Of a DNA stretch of 64,000 nucleotides, positions 55,390-64,000 are shown piece after piece; position 1 is the first letter of the stretch; each line of letters starts with the position of its first letter. The DNA is from Tyto alba (lineage: Eukaryota > Chordata > Aves > Strigiformes > Tytonidae). Location: assembly GCF_018691265.1 (NCBI RefSeq), contig NW_024881277.1:7677080-7741079 (forward strand), written 5' to 3'. The translations under genes and the position numbers were made by a program. The notes beneath the pieces were generated by a model. The model saw only the letters and a program-made list of their open reading frames with translations. It had not been told where the DNA came from and did no database searches.

Positions 55390-56288
55390 AGGAGCAGCCC
55401 CTGCGGCCCTGGCTGGAGCAGTCGGGGTGGGGGTGGCTCGGGGGCACCGCGGGGATGTGCCCGGGCTCAGCTCCAGGAGGAAACCACAGACTTCCTGCCC
55501 GGGCGCTTGTGGGGGGAGCGCGAGGAGCTGTGAGGCCACGTGGGCTGTGGTTTGTGCACCTGCAGGCTGCAGCTCCCGAGCCCCCCGCGGGGAATAACGG
55601 CCCCTCGGTGACATGCTGAGAGTCAGGGATCCGTCTGAGCTGCTTGTCTGCTGCCAGGACAGGGACATGGCCCAGCCCCAGCTCGTTTGAAGGGACCTTC
55701 CATGGGGCTCTCCAGGGAGGGACGGGTGAGCCAGCGCTCCTGGGATGGGGCTCTGGCCTGGGCTGAGGCCCTTTCCCCGCTGCTGCTCCCAGCACAGAGG
55801 GGTCTGAAGCAGGGGCAGGGGCTCTTTCCTTCCCCCCTGACACAGCCCCGGTCCTCCCAGCCCCGTGGTTCCCGTGGCATGGGGAGCTGGGCACTCACAC
55901 CTTGGGCTCTTGGATGTGCAGTATAGGAGATGCTCAGTGCTCCCGGCCCACACAGCAGGGTTCAAGGCATGAAAAACCCATTTCCCCCACTACAGCCAGC
56001 CCTGTCCTGTGACGCCACACCACAGTGATGTGACACCTGCAGCAGAGCCATCCCTCATATATGGTCATGAATGGCACTGGAGACGTTCATTGGAGGGCTG
56101 GGCTGTGTCGGAGGGGAGATAACTCCCGATAATGTCTAAAATGGTGCTGCTGCTTTGATTGGCTCCTCCCGTAGCTGGCCTGGCATCGCAGAGCTATATT
56201 GCCCTCCCTGTCATCATTGTCCCGTGAGTCCCCAGGAGCTGTGACAGGAGTGTGGCGCGGGATGTGCTGGCAGGGCAGGAGGCTCAGG
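55390..56288. other. GC-rich upstream region of the SRCR gene
   Basis: No ORF is convincing despite long GC shadows. GAGCTATATTGCC at 56,191-56,203 is a possible TATA element about 95 bp before the start codon. Confidence 0.45.
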
Positions 56289-56355
56289 ATGGGCACAGAG
56301 GGACTGCTGTCCCCTCAGGTGCTGGGGCTGCTCCTCTGGGTACAGCTGTGCAGGG
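56289..56355 (+). CDS. SRCR gene exon 1, signal peptide
   Basis: ATG 56,289 opens MGTEGLLSPQVLGLLLWVQL then CRG: an acidic start, a Leu-rich hydrophobic core and a cleavage-like end. A GTAAGT donor at 56,356 leaves phase 1, which fits the GT-GCT-GTG start of the next exon. The exon itself is intact. Confidence 0.8.
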
Positions 56356-57318
56356 GTAAGTGCTGGCTCCTTGTCCCACAGCCCAGGAATAGCGGGTACC
56401 GTGGTCATCGGGATCTGTCTGGGAATGGGGATTCTTTGCAGTGCTACAGAGATGATGGACACAACGTGCTCAAGTCCGTGGACCCTGTGCCCTTCCCTGG
56501 GCCCATCTGGGTGGGAGACAGTATCTCCTTTTGCAGGGTTTCAGTGTCTAGGGCAGCCTGTGCCTGGGGATTCACAGACACCTGTCCTGGGGTACCTTTT
56601 GGGACCCCCTTCCCCTCGTAATGTGCCTCTGAGCCGTGGTGACTCGCTGGTGATGGCAGCACCCAGAGACTCCCTGGGACACTGCTAATGTCTCGGGTGT
56701 CCCGAAGGGATTTTGTGCTGTTCACTGCCCCTTGTTCCAGGGGAGCCCTGACCCCATGAAGACAGTTTGTACCCCACGAGAGATGGGACCAGGGCATCTA
56801 CAGCAGAGAGACACCCTTCCTGGGGGACCCAGCCCAGTGCAGGGACTGGGCTGACACCAGGGATGAAGGGGAGTGGGTGGGGGGATCCTCTGGATCGTCT
56901 CAGTGGGAACACGGAAAGCCCTGGGCATGGGGGTGGGTTTGGCTGGTGCTGGGGCAGGCAGTTGCATGGGAAGCTGCAGGCCTGGGTACACGGGGCTGTT
57001 CAGGGGTGCTGGGGAGGAGCAGGTGCCCAGTGCAGGGCTGGGCAGTGTGCGGGTGGGCATGGGCAGGAGGCAGGTGGCCATTGGGGTGGGAAAAGGTGCC
57101 TTGTGTGGTGGGATGGTGAATGACCCAGCAGGCTGGAGCTGGGCACCCCAGCCTTGCACAGCCCATGAGGATAGAAGGGACCCCTGAACTGCCCTGGGGA
57201 CAGCCTGGAGGGAGTGGGCTCCCACCCTGGTGCCTCTGACTCTACCTTGGCAGGGGCTCCCCAGACCACAGTCTGGGCTTCGGTGCTCCCCTGACCCATC
57301 CCATCTTGGTGTTTGAAG

Positions 57319-57626
57319 GTGCTGTGGAGGTGAGGCTGGCAGACGGGCAGGCGCTGTGCTGGGAGAGTGGAGGTGAAACATCAGGGCAAGTGGGGGACCG
57401 TGTGTGGTGACTACTGGAGCATGAAGAATGCAGCAGTGGTTTGTAAACAGCTGGACTGGGGTCTGCTGTTGGAGCTCCTCAGTACGGACACTTTGGGCCA
57501 GGATCTGGCCCCATTTGGATGGATGATGTTGGCTGTAATGGCACCGAATCTGCCCTGTCTGACTGCACACGCAGAGGATGGGGTGAACATGACTGTGTCA
57601 TCTCTGATGCTGGAGTGTGTGTTCAG
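57319..57626 (+). pseudogene. SRCR exon 2 (frameshifted)
   Basis: Acceptor TTTGAAG, donor CAG then GTAAGG. The domain can be followed through three frames: AVEVRLADG, then [17 protein letters not shown] and AAVVCKQL, then [20 protein letters not shown] with [10 protein letters not shown]. Two or more short indels near 57,345-57,365, 57,460 and 57,520 cause the shifts, and the entry frame meets TGA at about 57,407. It was originally a group B SRCR domain. Confidence 0.85.
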
Positions 57627-58437
57627 GTAAGGACAACCTATTCCACCTCTGGGGCTGGGATGTGGAAAGGATCTGGCTGTGCCCTCAGGGAGCAACGGCG
57701 GACACTGGAGCACTGCTCATGTGGCCAGTCACACTGCCGAGCTGGGACTGTCATTGCTGGTGACCCCAGTGCCTGGGGAAAGCCAGAGTGAGCCTACCCC
57801 AGGGTGAACTAACCCTGCCACAGTGTCTCAGCCCCTCTTCAGCCAGTGTCTTAGGCTGCAAATGAACACTCTGTCCCTGCCCCAGTGTGTCCACTGGTAT
57901 CCACTGGACTCCACTCAGTCTGCCAGTTCCCAGCCAACAGTGCTGAGGACCCTGTGCTGGAGAAAGCAGGGCAGGTCTTACTTGGAACATCACACAATGG
58001 AGGAACAGCATGAGGTAGCTGGTCCCCGTGGGTCATTCCCCATCACAGGCATGAGTACTTTTCAGGGAGCACGAGTGCTGTGCCTGGACAGAGGAGCAGG
58101 GTGGCACACAGCCCTTGGCCTTGGACCCAAACTGCGCACACCACTGGTGCTGGGGGACCATGCCAGGAAGCACAGGGCACCTTGTGCAGCAGCAGTTTGT
58201 CTGAGTAGTGTCTGGTGCTGTGACAGACACATATCTTTGGATCTTCTGATAGTGTAGAGAAGGGGTGCAGGGGGGCCTGGATGTGTTTGTGACACCAACA
58301 ATGCCCCAACAGCTTCTTCTGAGATGTGCAGTGAGTGATTTTGGTCACAGCTTGCTTAGAGGTGGTGTGGGATGTGGACATTGGAATGCCACAAGGCTCT
58401 GGGAACTCCCAGTTGATTTCTTTTTATTTTTTTCCAG

Positions 58438-58744
58438 AATTTTTCCGGCTAGTGGAAGGGAAGAGCCGCTGCTCAGGACGTGTGGAGATCCTGATGAGGA
58501 CCTGTGGAAAAGTGTCTGTGATTCCCACTTTGGTCCCAAGGCTGCTGACGTGCTCTGCAGGGAGTTGCAGTGCGGCGCAGCCCTGCCTGTCGCTGGAGGA
58601 AGTCACGTTGGAGAAGGGGTGGGTCCCATGTGGGATGGAGAGCTGCGGTGTGTGGGGAATGAATCCCTCCTCGCCTCCTGCCCCAGGGGGTCCCCCGGGA
58701 CCAGCCCTGCACCCAAGCAAACAGCGCTGCTGTGAACTGCACAG
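58438..58744 (+). pseudogene. SRCR exon 3 (frameshifted)
   Basis: The acceptor has a T-rich tract then CCAG; the donor is CACAG then GTAAGG. Frames give FFRLVEGKSRCSGRVEIL, then SVCDSHFGPKAADVLCRELQ with GPMWDGELRCVGNESLLASC, then a shifted end that loses the last Cys context. The block around 58,490-58,515 (GAGGACCTGTGGAAAAGTGTC) is disordered relative to a normal domain. Confidence 0.82.
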
Positions 58745-58949
58745 GTAAGGACTCAGGGTGGGCTGTTGAACACCTGGGCTGTGCCGGGGGCAGGGGAGGA
58801 GGGCAGGGACTGTGCTGGCCTTGGCCTGAGAACAGGAGGGGTGATGTTGTCTCCTGCAGTCTGCAGTTACGCAGGAAAAGATGCAGAAGCCAATGTCTCG
58901 CTTCTGTTCCATCCTCCTGCATTTGGTGCACGGCTGCCGAAAGGTTCAG

Positions 58950-59016
58950 ATGGGGACAGAGTCCCTCTGTCCCCTTAGTTACTGTAGCTGCTCCTCTGGG
59001 TGCAGTTGTGCAGGGG
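58950..59016 (+). pseudogene. Duplicated signal-peptide exon remnant
   Basis: ATGGGGACAGAGTCCCTCTG, then TAGCTGCTCCTCTGGGTGCAG, then TTGTGCAGGGG copies exon 1 at a spacing of about 2.66 kb. A short deletion shifts the frame in the hydrophobic core, and the donor GTAAGTGC has become AAATGCC. It shows that the tandem duplication included the gene start. Confidence 0.75.
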
Positions 59017-59996
59017 AAATGCCTGCTGCCCTGCCACAAAGCCCTGGGGCCAAGGAGCAGCACAGGGATCCCTCTGGAAAGGGGCTTCTTCCCATGTGTC
59101 GATGTGACAAGGGCTAGAAAGTGAACAGGTTCACTGAGCCTGTGCTTCTCTGCGTGCAGAAGGGCTTTTCTGCTTCCAGGGCTCCCACGTTTCTGGCCGT
59201 TGGTACCCGGTGTGGATTTGCCATCCTTGGGCACCGTCCCTGGGGCCCTGGCTCTGCCAGCTCTGTTCCCTGTGAGCTGGTGGTGCCTTAACTGGTGGCT
59301 CTTTGTTCTGTCATCCCAGAGGCACAGCCAGCCTCGGGGTACCCAGGAAGGGGTGTGGGCTCTTCACTCTTGTCCCAGAGTCAGAGTGATCCCGGCCTGA
59401 CCGGGGGTGGGTTGTGCTTGTGGAGACAAGGGAACTGGGGTATCTGTTCCCAGAGGCTCGCAAAGGGGTGACCTTCCTGCGGGATCCCAGACAAGGTCAG
59501 GTCTGGGCTGATGCCCAAGGACAAGGAGGGGCATGGGTTGGGAGGCCTCACTGGGACCATCATTCTGCTCCACAGGGGACACGGAAAGTCCTGAGGGAGG
59601 AGGGTGAGTTGGGAGGGCCCAGGGCAGGCTGTGGTCCAGGGGAGCTGGGGGCTCTGGGGAGGAGTAGCCGTGTGAGCCTGGGGGAGCCCTGGTGGGGACA
59701 GGTCCCTTTTCAGGGTCTGTCTGGGGAGGAGCAGGAGCCCTGGGTGGGCACAGTCAGGGGCGAGGGGCTGTTGGAGTGGAGGAAGTGCCAGAGTGTGTGT
59801 GCCACAAATGACCCAGCAGGGCTGGAGCGGGCACCCCAGTCTTGCACAGCCCATGAGGATAGAAGGGACCCTGAACTGCCCTGGGGACAGCCTGGAGGGG
59901 AGTGGGCTCCCACCCTGGTGCCTCTGACTCCACCTGCACAGGGCTTCCCCAGACCCAGTGCTGGGGCTGGTGCTCCTGACTCCTTGGTGTTTGAAG

Positions 59997-60300
<304 letters not shown>

Positions 60301-60869
60301 GTAAGATGACAACCTATTCCATACCTCTGGGGCTCAGATTGTGGAAGGAACCTGGCTGTGCCCTCAGGGAGCAACAGTCAGGCACCGGAGCATTGCCCAG
60401 TGTGGCCAGTCACACTGCTGAGCTGGAACTGTCATTACTGGTGTCCCCAGTCCCTGGGGAAAGCCAGTGGGAACCTGCCCAAGGGTGCCTTACTGTGCCT
60501 GGTCCCTGAGCTGGTGCAGATGAACCCTCCATCCCTGCCCTGCATGGTCTTGATTGCCATCTTTCTCCTCCTGTTCACCCAGGAGCTGTCTGGCAGTGCT
60601 CAGGGCCAGCTGCCCCCATGCCAGAGGCACCAGAAGTGACTCCTGTGGCCACCCACCGTCCTGTGGAAGGGCGTGAGATGGGGAGCTACTTTGCGGTTGT
60701 CCCCCTTAGCAGACACAGGTCCCTTGGCTGATGTGTTTGTGCCACCAGCACCCCTGAGAGCAGCTGGGGACGTCGTAGAGTTTTTTGCCTGTGGCCACCT
60801 TGGAGATCAGCTGGCATGTAGTCAGGGTATTGCCAGATGGCTGTGGGAACTCTCAGGGGTCATTGGTTG

Positions 60870-61065
60870 GTCCAGAATCTGTCCGGCTGCTCTAAGGGCA
60901 CCGGTCCTCCTGAGGACGTATAGTGATCCATGATGAGGCCTTTGGACAGCGGTGTGTGACTCACACTTTGGTCCCAACGGTGCCAACGTGGTTTGCAGAC
61001 TCTGCTGTGGGTCTGCAATAGACACACCCCCTGAGTGCTGTGATGGTGGAGAAAGTGTGTAACTT
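60870..61065 (+). pseudogene. Remnant of a further SRCR exon
   Basis: The reading VCDSHFGPNGANVVCRLCCG lies between stops, without flanking splice sites. It resembles the middle of exon 3. A similar spot in the first repeat unit (58,040-58,260) is not readable as SRCR. Confidence 0.5.
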
Positions 61066-61217
61066 GACATGGATGCCTTTGTGACACCATCACTCCTTAA
61101 ATAGCTTCTTCTGAGATGTGCAGTGAGCGATTTTGGTCACAGTTTGCGTGGAGATGGTCTGGGATGTGGGCATGGGAATGCCACAAGTCTGGGAACTCCC
61201 AGTTGATTTATTTCCAG

Positions 61218-61516
61218 GATTTTTCCGTCTGGTGGAAGGGAAGAACCTGCTCAGGACGTGGAGATCCATGACGGGACCTGTGGAAAAGTGTCTGTGATTC
61301 CCACTTTGGTCCCAAGGCTGCTGACGTGCTCTGCAGGGAGTTGCAGTGCGGCGCAGCCCTGCCTGTCGGAGGAAGTCACGTTGGAGAAGGGGTGGGTCCC
61401 ATGTGGGATGGAGAGCTGCGGTGTGTGGGGAATGAATCCCTCCTCGCCTCCTGCCCCAGGGGTCCCCCCGGGACAGCCCTGCACCCACGCAAACAGCGCT
61501 GTTGTGAACTGCACAG
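61218..61516 (+). pseudogene. SRCR exon 5 (frameshifted, duplicate of exon 3)
   Basis: Acceptor TATTTCCAG, donor CACAG then GTAAGG. At 299 bp it is eight bases shorter than exon 3. It lacks bases at AAGAACCTGCTCAGGACGTGG and at CTGTCGGAGG but keeps CDSHFGPKAADVLCREL and DGELRCVGNESLLASCPRG in separate frames. Confidence 0.82.
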
Positions 61517-61743
61517 GTAAGGACTCAGGGTGGGCTGTTGAACACCGGGGCTGTGGTAGGGGTTGGGGAACAGAGCAGGGACCGTGCTGGGCCGGGTGTG
61601 AGGACAGGAGGGGTTGATGGGTTTGTTTGCAGCATGACAATACTGCAGAAGGAGAACAAAGCATGTGGTCCCTCTGGCCCCTCCACCAGCTACTGAGGGT
61701 ACAGGAGCACAATCCACTCTCTTTTCTCCACATCTGTCCCCAG

Positions 61744-62054
<311 letters not shown>

Positions 62055-62621
62055 GTTAGTGCTGGAAAAATGCTGCATAAACTCCATTTGTCACTTGTGT
62101 GCAACATAGCCACTAAAAGTAGGGGTTCCATGGCCGTATCAGGCTGAATTTCTCCTTGGGGAAACCCTGGCTTCCCCAGGAACTGTCTGGAGGGCTTTCC
62201 CTGCTCAGACTGACCGCTCGACTTTGGGAGAGCTGAGGACTGAACGGAGGCAGGCATCTGCCCCCAGGGCAGTGGCTTAGGCCCCAGCACCACCGCCAGG
62301 CCCGGGCTCCTCTGTCCTCGTACTGTGCAGCGAGCCCAGGACAGGGCTGCAGGGCTCTGCTCCATCCCTCTGGCTGCAGCCGACCGCATCCCGTCCCCAC
62401 AGAGAGCCCTGCAGAGCCTCATCCCCCCACCCAGGCAGGAGCTGGTGCCCCCAGCAGCAGCTGACCTGGCTGTGAGCTGCAGGAGGGCCCAGGCTTTGCC
62501 CTGCTTCTCGTCAGCACAAGGCTCCACCTTGTCCCGTTTGGTTGAAAATCCCCCCTCGCCCTGCTCCCTGCAGGGTGCCATGCTCCCGGTGCCGATGGCC
62601 GTGGCATTCTGCTCTCCCCAG

Positions 62622-62948
62622 GCCCAGCCGGCTTTGGATCCCTGCGGCTGGTGGGCGGAGGGAGCCGGTGCGACGGACGAGTGGAGATCTTCCAGGATGG
62701 GGCGTGGGGCAGAGTCCTGGATGAGCAGTGGGACGTGCAGGAGGCCAGCGTGGTGTGCCGGCAGCTGCAGTGCGGAGAGGCAGGGACAGCCTACAACCCC
62801 CCAAAGCCTGAGCGAGGGACGGGCCCCGTGGGGCTGCGAGGGGTCCGGTGTGCAGGGCACGAGGCCAAGCTGACCCTCTGCAACACCTCCCTGCCCGGCA
62901 CTGCGCTGGCAGCAGGGCTTGCGGAGGACGTGGGAGTCATTTGCTGGG
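62622..62948 (+). CDS. SRCR exon 7, intact domain lacking the C2-C7 pair
   Basis: The only SRCR exon here with length divisible by three (327 bp) and one open frame: GFGSLRLVGGGSRCDGRVEI, then SVVCRQLQCGEAG, then GVRCAGHEAKLTLCNTS, then EDVGVICWG. It has six cysteines instead of the eight of a group B domain. The one usually in VCDDxW is Leu (RVLDEQW), and the one before AGVIC is absent. These two normally bond to each other. Acceptor CCCCAG at 62,621, donor GTGAGT at 62,949, phase 1 on both sides. It would fold as a divergent SRCR domain if expressed. Confidence 0.85.
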
Positions 62949-63004
62949 GTGAGTGGCACTGCCCAGGGCCCAGGTGATGGTCTGCGCAGGCGGGCAGGCC
63001 CTGA

Positions 63005-63442
<438 letters not shown>

Positions 63443-63695
63443 TGAGCTCCTGCCCAAGGCCCACCCATGCACGGACACCCTCAGTCCCACGGTGGGTCCC
63501 TGGGGAGCTCAGCTGTCCCCGAGGGTTCGCGGGAAGGGCAGGGCTGGCTGTAAATCCGGGACTTCTCTCTGCCCCTGGGTGCAAGGGGGATGTGGTGGCC
63601 TTGCCCCTGCCTGGCTGAGGCCGGGGATGTAGAGGTGTCCTGGCTCCCACAGCCCCAGATCAGCCTGTTCCCGCTTTGGGGCCTTTTCTTCCCAG

Positions 63696-64000
63696 AGTTC
63701 GTGGCCCTGAGGCTGGAGAACAGCGACGGCTGCTCCGGGCGCCTGCAGGTTTTCTACAACGGGACATGGGGGGAGTTTGCTCTAACTCCATCAGGACACG
63801 GTGACTGGCGTGCAAGGAGCTGGGCTGCGGGGACGGAGGATCCCTGGAAACACGCCTGCCCTCTGGCAGGGTGTCTGGCCCTGCCTGGCTGGATCGTGCA
63901 GTGTGGGGAGAAACAGCTCTTTCTGGCAGTGTCCCTCCACGCCCTGGAACCCACAGTCATGTGAATACCTGGAAGAGGAGATCCACATCACCTGCAATGG
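63696..64000 (+). pseudogene. SRCR exon 9 (frameshifted, runs to window end)
   Basis: After CTTCCCAG it begins FVALRLENSDGCSGRLQVFY and NGTWG. It then changes frame several times (GCAAGGAGCTGGGCTGCGGGG; GTGCAGTGTGGGGAG), ending with a reading EEIHITCNG at the window edge. It resembles the membrane-proximal SRCR domain of M130-like proteins. No transmembrane exon is visible. Confidence 0.75.

Larger units (their letters stand above)
56250..58940. repeat. Tandem duplication unit 1 within the SRCR gene
   Basis: Contains exon 1, exon 2 and exon 3 and matches unit 2 (58,941-61,650) at a spacing of 2.66-2.78 kb. Intron text also matches (for example GATAGAAGGGACCC near 57,170 and 59,860). Confidence 0.8.

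Noticed and set aside
56722..57570. 282-codon open frame on the minus strand
   Set aside because: Antisense to SRCR intron and exon 2, proline-rich low complexity, repeated in part by the tandem duplicate at 59.4-60.1 kb.

Overview
The window is vertebrate nuclear DNA and most likely from a bird. The supporting signs are CR1 LINE fragments on both strands, several avian-type retroviral LTRs, three intact olfactory receptor (OR) genes of the avian-expanded OR14-like (gamma-c) kind, and exons of an M130/CD163-like scavenger receptor family. There is no bacterial, plasmid or CRISPR content. Species and chromosome cannot be read from the sequence.

Layout. (1) 1-6.1 kb is nested retroelements: an antisense CR1, a minus-strand ERV-L-like provirus reduced to two LTRs and an integrase remnant, then a plus-strand gammaretrovirus-like ERV reduced to leader, matrix, env TM and 3' LTR, then a CR1 tail. 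(2) 6-18 kb is gene-poor, with CR1 pieces, an LTR fragment, dispersed repeats and a broken OR fragment at 11.65 kb. (3) 18-23 kb holds OR gene 1 and its upstream non-coding exon. (4) 23.46-27.53 kb is a near-identical direct copy of bases 1-4068. Here the plus-strand ERV continues through gag, pro, pol and SU to about 32.6 kb. It is followed by a second ERV fragment, a polyadenylated insert of unknown origin, an env TM tail, two identical polypurine tracts and a 3' LTR ending at 35,916. (5) 36-55 kb holds OR genes 2 and 3 in the same orientation, a long LTR, a puzzling Ser/Thr/Pro-rich ORF, and an orphan inverted copy of the OR upstream module beside a 13-N gap. (6) 55.4-64 kb is a plus-strand SRCR gene with one signal-peptide exon and eight SRCR exons. 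Its 5' part is tandemly duplicated, and seven of the eight SRCR exons contain frameshifts.

How the parts relate. The OR genes belong to a repeated unit: a non-coding first exon with a conserved GTAAGT donor, an intron of about 1.7-2 kb, an acceptor just before the start codon, and a single coding exon. The ERVs are all defective. Point lesions hit the RT active site, the nucleocapsid zinc knuckle and the env membrane anchor. LTR-LTR differences inside the ERV-L provirus are visibly larger than differences between the two 4 kb copies, so the segmental duplication is younger than the insertion.

The least explained items are a small zinc-ribbon ORF between the ERV leader and gag, the polyadenylated insert with small membrane-protein ORFs (32,966-34,870), the Ser/Thr/Pro-rich ORF at 44 kb, and an SRCR domain that has lost exactly the C2-C7 disulfide pair.
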